From: JARRKC01 sp963723965
GTDB taxonomy: Bacteria > Acidobacteriota > UBA6911 > RPQK01 > JAPXNP01
Reading direction: 5' to 3'
Assembly (NCBI GenBank): GCA_963723965.1
Contig: CAVRSV010000001.1
Coordinates: forward strand, 558,001 to 622,000
DNA: 64,000 bases
The notes under the pieces are model-generated. The model saw only the letters and a list, made by a program, of their open reading frames with translations, had not been told where the DNA came from and did not search any database. Shown piece after piece: positions 36,185 through 44,531 of this stretch. A program made the translations under genes and the position numbers. How positions within the stretch are numbered: position 1 is the stretch's first letter; each line of letters starts with the position of its first letter.

Positions 36185-37530
36185 TCGTCACTACGAGTCT
36201 GGCAACGCTAGTGATTATATCCATATCCAACCTGCATGCCGAACAGGCCGAGCAGATTCCGTTGCCGAAGATCGAGCGGAAGTCGATGCTGAATGGAATG
36301 CAGGTCCTCTTTCTGGACAGCGAGGGCGAGCGTTCCCCCTTTTTGTTGATGATCCAGAACGGTGCGGCCTTTGACCCGGTTCGCAAGTGGGGTGCCACCT
36401 GCCTGATGACACGGATGCTGATGGAACAGCTGTCGGAGTCCGGCTTTCGTTCGGAGTTCGAGAAGCAGGGCATCGAGATGCGGGCGACCACGGATTGGGA
36501 CGCCATATACGTCGAGGGCAGCGCACCGCCGGCGGCGATCGAGTTCGCCCTGCAGACGCTGGGTGAGATTCTGGTCCGGCCCAATTTCAAGCAAGAGACC
36601 TTCGAGCGACTCCGGGCCGTGTTGCTCCAGGAAGTCGAGCAGCGAGAGAAGGACCCCAAAGCCCGGAGCCAGAGCGTCTTCACCTCGGAAGTCTTTCAGG
36701 AGAACCCCTACGGGCACCCCGTGCAGGGAACTCCCGAAACCGTGTCCGGACTCTACCTCCAGGACGTTATGATCCAGGCGAGGCGGCTGCTGCTGCCCAA
36801 TCAGGCCAGTCTCGCGGTCTATTACAGCGGGGATCGCGACCTCCTCTTTCAAAAACTTGCCCGCCGTTGGGGAGGATGGGTTCAGGGGAAGTCCCTGCCC
36901 TTCACCTTTCGCCAGAGTCAGTTGCCAGCGGAGCCCCGGATCCTCGTCGTCACTGCCCCCGATGGCGACAAGTGTCTGATCCGATGGGGCTATCTCGGAG
37001 TCGAGAAGGCCTCCCGGGACTATCTGACTTTCAAGGTGCTGGAACAGTATTTGACCCTGGCCATGCCCTCCTGGGCAGAGCAGATCGAGCAGACCAACCG
37101 CATTCGTGGTTACACCCGTTTCGTCTCCAGACGTATGCCGGGATACCTTCAGATCAGCATCGAGACCAAACCGCAGTTCGTGGCGCCGTACATCGCGAAA
37201 CTGACGTCCGCCATCGGCGAGTTGCGCCAGGGGACGCTCGACGAGGAGCGATTCGCCGAAGCAAAAGTCCTCGTGGCGCAGGAGTTTCTCAAGTCCCTCG
37301 ACGATCCGGTCGGAAGGGTGAAGGAGATCTTGACCTCGGAACTCTATGGTCTGGGACTGGGTTTCATTCCGACCTTTCATCTGCGGCTGGAGCGTGTGAC
37401 CCCCGAAGTGTTCACGAGAGACCTGGGCGAGGAGCTGCCGGCGAGCGGTTTCGTGGCCGTTGTGGTGGCATCCGATGGGGGACTGGGTTCCAGCCTCGAA
37501 CAGTACGGCCAGGTTGAAGTCTTGAATTAA
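36166..37530 (+). CDS. Secreted M16-family peptidase-like protein without zinc motif
   Basis: 454 residues, ATG after AAGAGGCGG. Signal peptide at 1-26 (LVTTSLATLVIISISNLHA). The mature part has the M16 arrangement (MLNGMQVLFLDSEGERSP, TLGEILVRPNFKQETFERLRAVLLQEVEQREKDPKARS) but the HxxEH site reads CLMTRMLMEQ, so it is not a zinc peptidase. It may bind peptides or pair with the active M16 subunit encoded divergently. The C-terminal end runs into the rimP promoter region. Confidence 0.8.
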   Translation: MKKLRSLVTTSLATLVIISISNLHAEQAEQIPLPKIERKSMLNGMQVLFLDSEGERSPFLLMIQNGAAFDPVRKWGATCLMTRMLMEQLSESGFRSEFEKQGIEMRATTDWDAIYVEGSAPPAAIEFALQTLGEILVRPNFKQETFERLRAVLLQEVEQREKDPKARSQSVFTSEVFQENPYGHPVQGTPETVSGLYLQDVMIQARRLLLPNQASLAVYYSGDRDLLFQKLARRWGGWVQGKSLPFTFRQSQLPAEPRILVVTAPDGDKCLIRWGYLGVEKASRDYLTFKVLEQYLTLAMPSWAEQIEQTNRIRGYTRFVSRRMPGYLQISIETKPQFVAPYIAKLTSAIGELRQGTLDEERFAEAKVLVAQEFLKSLDDPVGRVKEILTSELYGLGLGFIPTFHLRLERVTPEVFTRDLGEELPASGFVAVVVASDGGLGSSLEQYGQVEVLN

Positions 37531-37550
37531 CTTCTTGAACTCGCTAAAAT
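37522..37550 (+). promoter_or_regulatory. Promoter of the rimP-nusA-infB operon
   Basis: TTGAAT (37522-37527), 17-bp spacer, TAAAAT (37545-37550): a good sigma-70 promoter spanning the stop codon of the M16 gene. Transcription would start near 37557, giving a leader of about 58 nt that contains the hairpin ACGCCT/AGGCGT (37552-37565, partly upstream of the start) and a full terminator. Confidence 0.65.
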
Positions 37551-37573
37551 TACGCCTGTAGGCGTCTACTCTC

Positions 37574-37606
37574 AAAGTGGGCACACGCCCACTTTTTTAT
37601 TTTTTG
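37574..37606 (+). terminator. Strong intrinsic terminator immediately upstream of rimP (possible attenuator)
   Basis: AAAGTGGGC (37574-37582) pairs with GCCCACTTT (37587-37595) across a 4-nt loop and is followed by TTTATTTTTT. It terminates the M16 transcript, but because it lies downstream of the predicted rimP promoter it also sits inside the rimP leader, eight bases before the rimP ATG. Confidence 0.85.
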
Positions 37607-37614
37607 GGCCGAAA

Positions 37615-38073
37615 ATGTTGAAATTGACTCCGCAGATCAGGGATCTGGTCAGGGAGGTGGTTGAGGACGACGGATACGAACTGGTCCATGTAGAGCTAGC
37701 CGCTGCCGGCTCGTCACCGGTAGTGCGAGTCTATGCGGACAGACCGGGCGGGATCACGATATCGGACTGCGCCGAATTGAGTCGGCGCATCGGGCTCTTT
37801 CTGGACGTTGAGGACCTGATACCGGGACACTACGTCCTGGAGGTCTCGTCTCCGGGTATCGAGCGTCCGCTCTTTTCGGTTCAGGACTACGAGCGGTTCA
37901 AAGGGCAGGAAATCAAGCTGACGACGACGGAGAAGGTTGAGAACCGGCGGAACTTCGTAGGGACGATCGAGGAGTTCCGGGACAGCGTATTGACGTTGCG
38001 CTGCCAGAGAGACGTTTACGAGATTCCTTTTGGAATGATCAAGAAAGCGAACCTGGTCTATCACTTCGAGTGA
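37615..38073 (+). CDS. rimP: Ribosome maturation factor RimP
   Basis: 152 residues. N-terminal KH-like domain with VVEDDGYELVHVELA and RVYADRPGGITISDCAELSRRI, then SSPGIERPLFSVQDYERFKG and the C-terminal SH3-like domain ending EIPFGMIKKANLVYHFE. RimP assists 30S subunit assembly around S12. First gene of the classic operon with nusA and infB. No ribosome site is visible between the terminator T-run and the ATG. Confidence 0.95.
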   Translation: MLKLTPQIRDLVREVVEDDGYELVHVELAAAGSSPVVRVYADRPGGITISDCAELSRRIGLFLDVEDLIPGHYVLEVSSPGIERPLFSVQDYERFKGQEIKLTTTEKVENRRNFVGTIEEFRDSVLTLRCQRDVYEIPFGMIKKANLVYHFE

Positions 38074-38147
38074 GCCCGGTTGTGATTCCGGGACGTCCGA
38101 TTTGCGGGACGTTTCCCACATTCGGCCAATCTGGACAAGAGCTAAAG

Positions 38148-39521
38148 ATGGTAAACGCACTGAGCCAAACCATTGAACAGTTGAGCAAGGAAAAGGGCAT
38201 CGATCCGCAGGTCGTCTATCGAGCGCTGGAAGATGCCATGGTCGCTGCGGCGCGGCGCTTCTTCAAGACCGAAGAGGAGTTGCAGGCGACGATCGATCCG
38301 GAAACGGGCCAGATCGAAGTCTTCGCGGTCCGAGAAATTGTCGAGGAAGTCGAGGATCCGGCAACTCAGATGTCGCTCGAGGATGCCCTGAAGATCGACG
38401 ATACCTTCGAGGTCGGCGACTACGTGGAATTGCCCAAAAGGATCGATGAATTCGGGCGGATCGCGGCTCAAACCGCCAAGCAGGTCATCGTCCAGAAGGT
38501 TCGCGAGGCCGAGCGCGAGATCATCTTCGAAGAGTTCTCCGATCAGATCGGCAACGTCGTCAACGGCATCGTGCGGCGGTTCGAAGGCCGCGACGTGATC
38601 CTGGACATCGGGCGAACGGAAGCGATCCTTCCATTCAATCAGCAGTCGCGCAATGAGCAATACAACCAGGGTGACCGTTTGCGCGCCGTCATCATCGAGG
38701 TCCACCGTCAGGCCAAGGGGCCCCAGATCGTGGCCTCCCGGAATCACCCCAGTCTGCTCGTTCGTTTGTTCGAGGGGGAGATCCCGGAGGTCTACGACGG
38801 GACCGTCGTGATCAAGAATGCCGTCCGCGAAGGCGGCGAACGGGCCAAAGTGGCGGTTGCGAGCAAGGACAGCACGGTCGATCCGGTGGGAGCCTGTGTG
38901 GGCATGAAGGGCAGCCGGATCAATGCCATCATCCGGGAACTGCGGGGCGAGAAGATCGACATCATCAGCTACTCCGACGACATCGTCGACTACACGGTGA
39001 ACGCGCTCAACCCGGCCCGCATTTCGCGGGTGCTCATTTCGGACCCGACGGCACGGATCCTGGAGGTCATCGTGCCCGAGGACCAGCTCTCACTGGCGAT
39101 CGGGCGCAAGGGACAGAATGTCCGGCTCGCCTCGAAACTGCTGGGCTGGGAAATCAACATCAAGAGCGAAGAGGAGAAAAAGCTCGAGATCGCCAACCAG
39201 ATGGGCCAGTTGGATGAGGCGGAGCGGGGCAAGAAGGAGGATATTCCGCTGGCGTTGCTGCCCGGGGTCGGGGAGACGGTGCAGTCCAGGCTCGAGGAAG
39301 CCGGCATTCAAACCGTCCAGGAGTTGGCTGCCCGGAGCCTCGAAGGACTGATGGCCATTCACGGTATCGGAGAAAAAACGGCGCAGAGACTGAAACAAAG
39401 TGCTGAACTCCTGCTGGCGGCGCCCATGTCCGCTCTGAACCTGAAAGAGGTGGAAGCGGAGACAGAAGCATCCGAGGAAGAGACCGAAGAAGCAAAGAGT
39501 GAAGAAGGGGCAAGCGCCTAA
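38148..39521 (+). CDS. nusA: Transcription termination/antitermination factor NusA
   Basis: 457 residues from the ATG at MVNALSQTIEQLSKEKGIDP; an earlier in-frame start would lie inside rimP. Domains: N-terminal RNA-polymerase-binding domain (1-125), S1 (about 130-200, VNGIVRRFEGRDVILDIG), KH1 and KH2 (about 200-345, VGACVGMKGSRINAIIRELRGE, SLAIGRKGQNVRLASKL) and a C-terminal helix-hairpin-helix (LLPGVGETVQSRLEEAG, IHGIGEKTAQRLKQ) with an acidic tail. It modulates pausing and termination and commonly represses its own operon. Confidence 0.97.
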   Translation: MVNALSQTIEQLSKEKGIDPQVVYRALEDAMVAAARRFFKTEEELQATIDPETGQIEVFAVREIVEEVEDPATQMSLEDALKIDDTFEVGDYVELPKRIDEFGRIAAQTAKQVIVQKVREAEREIIFEEFSDQIGNVVNGIVRRFEGRDVILDIGRTEAILPFNQQSRNEQYNQGDRLRAVIIEVHRQAKGPQIVASRNHPSLLVRLFEGEIPEVYDGTVVIKNAVREGGERAKVAVASKDSTVDPVGACVGMKGSRINAIIRELRGEKIDIISYSDDIVDYTVNALNPARISRVLISDPTARILEVIVPEDQLSLAIGRKGQNVRLASKLLGWEINIKSEEEKKLEIANQMGQLDEAERGKKEDIPLALLPGVGETVQSRLEEAGIQTVQELAARSLEGLMAIHGIGEKTAQRLKQSAELLLAAPMSALNLKEVEAETEASEEETEEAKSEEGASA

Positions 39522-39533
39522 ACAGGCTTGAGC

Positions 39534-42209
39534 ATGGAACAGGTTACAGTAAAAGAACTGGCGTCCGAGTTCGACTTGAAGAGCTCGATTGTGATCTCCG
39601 AACTGAAGAAGATTGGGGTGTGGGTGCCCTCGCCTACCACTCCGGTCGATACGGACATTGCGAACCGTATCCGCAAGCGGCTTCAGTTGATGGTCGAGGC
39701 CGAGCAGGACGAAAAGGAAAAGCCGGAGAAGCCGCGACGGGCAGTGAGTGGATCGAAGGCGCGTCGCTCGATCAAAGAGCTGGGCAAACCGCGTAAGCGG
39801 GTGGCCGGCAAGAAGGTCGAGGAGGAAGAGCAGGAAACGCAACCGCTGCAATCAGCTCAGGTCTCGCTCAAGCCGCGAAAGGGCCGTCGATCGACCTATC
39901 TCAAGATGGAGGCGCTGAAGGAGGACGTGGCGCCCCAAAAGAGTGAGATCACGATCGAAGACGAGCCGGTCATCGAGAAGGTTGAGGCGCAGGCTCCTGA
40001 GGAAGTCCTCGCGGCTGCCGAGGAAGCGGCCGAAACAGCCGAGGCGGTCGGCGAGACCATATCGGTCGAAGGCGTCGAAGCGGCGGAAGCTGCGGTCGAG
40101 GCGACCGCGCCCGAAACCGCGGAGGTCGTGGAGGCCGGCGAAGTGACCGAGGCGACGGCACAGGCCGAGTCGACGGCGGTGCCGGAGACGGTCGAAGGCG
40201 TCGAAGCGGCCCAGGCGGAAGCGGCCGAAGCGCCGGCGCCGGAAGAGGAGGCGGTGGAAGCCGAAGTTTCCTCGCCCAAGGCCCCGGCCGAACCGGCAGG
40301 CGAGGAAGCCGTGGCGGCGGCCGAACCGGCGGAGGAAGCCGGCAAGCCCCAGCGCGTCAAGCGCTCGCTGGCTCTGAAAAAGAAGAAGAAGCGACAGGAC
40401 AAGGCCAATGCCGTTCCCGCTCAGGCTGAGCCGGCGGAAGCCGAGAAAGGCCGTCCATCCGACGTCTTCTTCTCCGAGAGGGTGACGGTCAAATCATTTG
40501 CCGAGCAGACCGGCCTCAAGAGCAGTGAGGTCATTGGGGCACTGATGAAGCTCGGCATGATGGTGAACATGAACCAGTTGCTCGACCAGAGCACGGTCGA
40601 GAAGCTCTGTGAGAAGTTCGGCATCGCAGCCCAGTTTGCCTCCTTCGAGGAAGTGACGGCGATGGTGGAGCAGATCCAGGAGCGTCCCGAAGACCTGCAG
40701 GTCCGGGCTCCCGTCGTCACCGTGATGGGACATGTCGATCACGGGAAGACGACTCTCCTCGACCACATCCGGCATACCCACGTCGCGGAAGGGGAAGCCG
40801 GGGGCATTACCCAGCACATCGGTGCCTACGAGGTGGATGCCAAGGGCAAGAAGATCGTCTTCATCGATACTCCGGGCCATGAGGCTTTCACCCGCATGCG
40901 GGCCCGCGGCGCCCAGGCCACCGATCTCGTGGTTCTCGTGGTCGCCGCCGACGACGGAGTCATGCCCCAGACTCTGGAGGCGATCGACCATGCCAACGCC
41001 GCAAATGTGCCGATCATCGTCGCCGTCAACAAGATCGATAAACCCGGCGCCCAGCCCGACCGCGTCAAGCAGCAGCTGAGCGACCGAGGTTTGGTTCCCG
41101 AGGGGTGGGGCGGTGAGACGATCATGGTGGATGTCTCGGCCAGGGAAGGCACCAACGTCGACCTGCTCCTCGAGATGATCCTGCTGGTGGCGGAGCTGCA
41201 GGAGCTGCGCGCCAACCCGAATCGCGCAGCATCCGGCGTCATCCTGGAAGCGAAGATGGAGAAGGGGCGCGGGACCGTGGCTACCCTGCTGGTCCAGAAC
41301 GGGACCCTTCGGGTCGGAGACAACTTCATCGGCGGTAGCGCCTACGGTCGTGTCAGGGCCATGTTCGACGACCGGGGGGGTGCCGTCGAGGCGGCCGGTC
41401 CGAGCAGTGCGGTGGAAGTCCTCGGTTTGCAGGCGATTCCGCAGGCGGGAGACGCCTTCCAGGTGCTCGAGGATGCCGGCAAGGCACGGGAAATGGTCGA
41501 GTTCCGGCAGGAGAAACAGCGACAGCAGGATCTGGCCAAGTCCGCCAAGGTCAGCCTCGACGATCTGTATGCCCAGCTCAAGGCCGGCGAGATCAAGGAA
41601 CTGGCCATCGTGCTGAAGGCAGACACGCAGGGTTCGGTCGAGGTTCTGGAAGATACCCTCAAGAAGCTGAGCACCGGGAAGGTCAAGGTCGAGATCATCC
41701 ACAAGGGGGTCGGAGCGATTACCGAATCCGACGTGCTGCTCGCCTCCGCTTCGCGGGCCATCGTCATTGGCTTCAACGTTCGACCCGAACCCAGTGCCAA
41801 GTCGGCGGCGGAACACGAGGATGTCGAAATCCGGCACTACAGCGTCATCTACGACGTTTCACGGGAAATCGAACAGGCCATGCTGGGTCTGCTCGAGCCC
41901 ACGATCGCCGAAAGGTACCAGGGCCGGGCCGAAGTCCGGGAGACTTTCCGGGTTCCCAAGGTCGGGACCGTGGCTGGAAGCTACATCCAGGACGGTCAGA
42001 TCACCCGCAATTCTTCGATTCGGCTCCTCCGGGACAACGTGGTGATCTACGAAGGACGCCTCGCTTCGCTCAAGCGCTTCAAGGACGATGTGGGAGAGGT
42101 CAAGACCGGTTACGAGTGCGGCATCTCCATCGCCAACTTCAACGACATCAAGGTCGGCGACGTGATCGAAGCTTTCGTGCGCGAAGAGGTTGCGCCGCAG
42201 CTGAACTGA
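39534..42209 (+). CDS. infB: Translation initiation factor IF-2
   Basis: 891 residues from ATG 39534 (a TTG six bases earlier is possible). The N-terminal IF2_N helix (VKELASEFDLKSSIVISELKK) is followed by a basic stretch and a long Glu/Ala/Val-rich low-complexity region (about 110-290) with repeated EGVEAAE/Q units. A second IF2_N copy (VKSFAEQTGLKSSEVIGALMK) precedes the GTPase domain: GHVDHGKTTLL, DTPGHEAFTRMRARG, NKIDKPGA. Domain II, III and the fMet-tRNA-binding C2 domain follow (RETFRVPKVGTVAGSY). It delivers initiator tRNA to the 30S subunit. Confidence 0.97.
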   Translation: MEQVTVKELASEFDLKSSIVISELKKIGVWVPSPTTPVDTDIANRIRKRLQLMVEAEQDEKEKPEKPRRAVSGSKARRSIKELGKPRKRVAGKKVEEEEQETQPLQSAQVSLKPRKGRRSTYLKMEALKEDVAPQKSEITIEDEPVIEKVEAQAPEEVLAAAEEAAETAEAVGETISVEGVEAAEAAVEATAPETAEVVEAGEVTEATAQAESTAVPETVEGVEAAQAEAAEAPAPEEEAVEAEVSSPKAPAEPAGEEAVAAAEPAEEAGKPQRVKRSLALKKKKKRQDKANAVPAQAEPAEAEKGRPSDVFFSERVTVKSFAEQTGLKSSEVIGALMKLGMMVNMNQLLDQSTVEKLCEKFGIAAQFASFEEVTAMVEQIQERPEDLQVRAPVVTVMGHVDHGKTTLLDHIRHTHVAEGEAGGITQHIGAYEVDAKGKKIVFIDTPGHEAFTRMRARGAQATDLVVLVVAADDGVMPQTLEAIDHANAANVPIIVAVNKIDKPGAQPDRVKQQLSDRGLVPEGWGGETIMVDVSAREGTNVDLLLEMILLVAELQELRANPNRAASGVILEAKMEKGRGTVATLLVQNGTLRVGDNFIGGSAYGRVRAMFDDRGGAVEAAGPSSAVEVLGLQAIPQAGDAFQVLEDAGKAREMVEFRQEKQRQQDLAKSAKVSLDDLYAQLKAGEIKELAIVLKADTQGSVEVLEDTLKKLSTGKVKVEIIHKGVGAITESDVLLASASRAIVIGFNVRPEPSAKSAAEHEDVEIRHYSVIYDVSREIEQAMLGLLEPTIAERYQGRAEVRETFRVPKVGTVAGSYIQDGQITRNSSIRLLRDNVVIYEGRLASLKRFKDDVGEVKTGYECGISIANFNDIKVGDVIEAFVREEVAPQLN

Positions 42210-42242
42210 TCGGCCCCTTCGCATCCAGGGAGGTATGGGGAA

Positions 42243-42533
42243 TTGCCGGTGCTCTTTTGCTCGCTTGAAGTCTACGTGCCGACCAGTCAATCGTTGAAGG
42301 ACAAGCGGCGTGTCATCCAGAGCACTGCGGAGCGGTTGCGCGCCAAGTTCAAGTGTTCGGTAGCCGAACTCGAGCACCAGGAGCTCTGGCAGCGAAGTCG
42401 CCTCGGAGTCGCCGTGGTGTCCTCGGATCGTGCGCTACTCGACCGGATTGCCGAGCGCATTCACGACGAGAGTGAGAGGCTCCTGCCCGGTGAACTGCTG
42501 GAATTCGCTTCGGAGATACTGGAACACGCATGA
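42243..42533 (+). CDS. DUF503 family protein (YlxP-like)
   Basis: 96 residues from TTG with GGGAGG upstream; a GTG at 42249 is also possible. Typical core SLKDKRRVIQSTAERLRAKF and VAELEHQELWQRSRLGVAVV. The small ferredoxin-like protein often sits between infB and rbfA. Here the nrnA ATG overlaps its stop (ATGA), so rbfA is missing from the usual slot. Function in ribosome maturation is suspected from context only. Confidence 0.88.
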   Translation: MPVLFCSLEVYVPTSQSLKDKRRVIQSTAERLRAKFKCSVAELEHQELWQRSRLGVAVVSSDRALLDRIAERIHDESERLLPGELLEFASEILEHA

Positions 42534-43501
42534 AGATCGTCCAGGACATCGCTGCCTTCATCCGGGGACACGGCCGTTACGTGCTGACCTCCCACGTCCG
42601 TCCGGACGGTGACTCCATCGGCTCGCAACTTGCGCTCGCATCCGCACTGGAGCAGATGGGCAAGTTCGTCGAAATCTTCGATGCCGATCCCGCACCTCCC
42701 AACTACCGGTCGTTGCCGGGGATCGAGCGAATCCACGTTGGCAAGCCGGTGAAGGGGGACTTCGACGCGCTCATCGTGCTCGAATGCGCCAATCTCGAGC
42801 GGGCCGGTGTGAAGGGCCTCGATTCGCTCCCCAGCGTGAACATCGACCACCATCCGGTCAATGACTTTTACGGTGTCCTCAACTGGGTCGATCCGTCTGC
42901 CTCCGCTGTCGGAGAGATGCTCTTCGTCCTGCTTTCGGAACTGGGGACGCAGTTCACGCCGGAGATCGCAACCAATCTCTACACCGCGATCCTCACCGAC
43001 ACCGGGTCCTTCCAGTTCTCCAACACGACCTCCTCCACCTTCCGGGTGGTGTCCGATCTCGTTTCGGCGGGAGCCGAGCCCGCCCGTATCGCGCAGTCCG
43101 TGTTGATGAGCCAGTCCGAGGCCCGAGTGAGGCTGATCGGCCGGCTGCTCGACACACTCGAATTCGACGCGAGTCGAAAGATTGCCTGGGTTCGTCTGGA
43201 TCGGGAAATGTTCAGCGAGACCGGCGCCGCCGTCAATGACACCGAGGGCCTGGCGAACTATCCGCTGAGCGTGGACGGTGTGGAGCTGTGTGCTTTTTTT
43301 CGTGAAGAGGGCCCGGGGGAATACCGCATCAGCCTTCGCTCGCAGGGCGACCTCAATGTCGGCCGGGTGGCCGAGGGGTTCGGCGGTGGGGGCCATCGCA
43401 ATGCCGCAGGGCTGACGCTGCAAGGGAGCTTCGACGAGGTGCGCAGTACCGTGGTGAAAGCGCTGCAGGAACTTCTGGCGTCCCATCGTGAGAAGGCATG
43501 A
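42530..43501 (+). CDS. nrnA: DHH-family nanoRNase / pAp phosphatase NrnA
   Basis: 323 residues. DHH domain motifs: LTSHVRPDGDSIGSQLALA, VLECANLERA, VNIDHHPVND (the DHH motif), TDTGSFQFSNTTSSTF, and the DHHA1 domain VAEGFGGGGHRNAAGLTL. It degrades short RNA oligomers and dephosphorylates 3'-phosphoadenosine-5'-phosphate. Start overlaps the DUF503 stop; end overlaps truB by 14 bp. Confidence 0.94.
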   Translation: MKIVQDIAAFIRGHGRYVLTSHVRPDGDSIGSQLALASALEQMGKFVEIFDADPAPPNYRSLPGIERIHVGKPVKGDFDALIVLECANLERAGVKGLDSLPSVNIDHHPVNDFYGVLNWVDPSASAVGEMLFVLLSELGTQFTPEIATNLYTAILTDTGSFQFSNTTSSTFRVVSDLVSAGAEPARIAQSVLMSQSEARVRLIGRLLDTLEFDASRKIAWVRLDREMFSETGAAVNDTEGLANYPLSVDGVELCAFFREEGPGEYRISLRSQGDLNVGRVAEGFGGGGHRNAAGLTLQGSFDEVRSTVVKALQELLASHREKA

Positions 43502-44381
43502 ACCCATCGACGGCGTCCTGGTCGTCGACAAGCCCGCGGGACCGACGTCCCACGACATCGTCCAGCAGGTGCGACGGATCACCGGCGCGCGGATCGGCCA
43601 TACCGGAACCCTCGATCCCGCAGCGACGGGCGTGCTGGTACTGGTCTTGGGCCGCGCGACGCGACTGTCCTCCCTGCTGACGGCATCGGACAAGGAATAC
43701 CTGGCCTCCGTTCGCCTTGGCCGCGTGACGGACACCTACGATGCCGAGGGCGAAACCGTCGAAGAGCACGCAGTCCCCGATTTCCCCCGGTCCGAGATCG
43801 AGGCGGTGCTCGAGCGGTTTCGGGGCACCATCGAACAGGTACCCCCAATGTTCTCGGCCATCAAGATTGACGGCGAACCGTTGTACCGCGCGGCCCGCCG
43901 GCAGGAAGTCCGTGAACGGCCCAGCCGCACCGTCACTCTCTCGTCCCTGGAGTTGCTCGACTGGAGCGGATCCCACATCGCCTTGCGGGTCGTTTGCTCG
44001 GCCGGGACCTACGTGCGGAGCCTGGCCCACGATATGGGGCAGCGACTGGGGTGCGGCGCAGTGCTCGAAAGCCTCCGCCGAACCCGTTCGGGCATCTTTC
44101 GGATCGAAGAGTCGATTGCGATGGAGACTCTCCCCTCCGTCTGGAAACAGCGGTTGATCCCGGTTGCGGATCTTCTGCCCGACCTCCCGGAACGGGTCTT
44201 GACTCTCGAAGAGGCACAGGCGGCCGTGCACGGCAATCCCGTGAAGGATCCCGGTTGCGGCGGAGGCCTCGAAGAGGCGCTGTGGCGGCTGACCTACGGA
44301 GGGGATCTCCTGGCGTTGGCGGACCTGCGCGAGGGGGCGTTCCGGCCCAGGATCGTCCTGTGCACCGAACTGCCGGAGTAG
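43488..44381 (+). CDS. truB: tRNA pseudouridine(55) synthase
   Basis: 297 residues from GTG 43488 inside the end of nrnA. IDGVLVVDKPAGPTSHDIV, GHTGTLDPAATGVLVLVLG (catalytic Asp), EYLASVRLGRVTDTYDAEGE, QVPPMFSAIKIDGEPLY and VVCSAGTYVRSLAHDMGQRLG. It isomerises uridine 55 in the T-loop of tRNAs. Last gene of the rimP operon in this genome; rpsO and pnp, which often follow, are not present. Confidence 0.96.
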   Translation: MRRHEPIDGVLVVDKPAGPTSHDIVQQVRRITGARIGHTGTLDPAATGVLVLVLGRATRLSSLLTASDKEYLASVRLGRVTDTYDAEGETVEEHAVPDFPRSEIEAVLERFRGTIEQVPPMFSAIKIDGEPLYRAARRQEVRERPSRTVTLSSLELLDWSGSHIALRVVCSAGTYVRSLAHDMGQRLGCGAVLESLRRTRSGIFRIEESIAMETLPSVWKQRLIPVADLLPDLPERVLTLEEAQAAVHGNPVKDPGCGGGLEEALWRLTYGGDLLALADLREGAFRPRIVLCTELPE

Positions 44382-44426
44382 GGCCTCCCGGCCTGCGACA
44401 TCGAAGCCCGGAACCCGACGGACGAA

Positions 44427-44485
44427 GCGTGTTGCCCCCCACTGCCCGAGGTCGAGGCCGTATCCAGGAGATCCCCGCAACACGC
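44427..44485. repeat. Long-loop inverted repeat between convergent truB and the ClpX-like gene
   Basis: GCGTGTTGC (44427-44435) and GCAACACGC (44477-44485) form a perfect 9-bp stem with a 41-nt loop in the 150-bp gap. No T-run follows on either strand, so it is not a standard terminator; it may be a bidirectional Rho-type element or chance. Confidence 0.4.
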
Positions 44486-44531
44486 CCGGGAAACCTGTAA
44501 CTTCGCGGAGTCCCGGAATGTCAAGCCTCTG

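Noticed and set aside
39960..40340. Ala/Glu-rich segment as a separate protein
   Set aside because: It is the in-frame low-complexity N-terminal part of IF-2.
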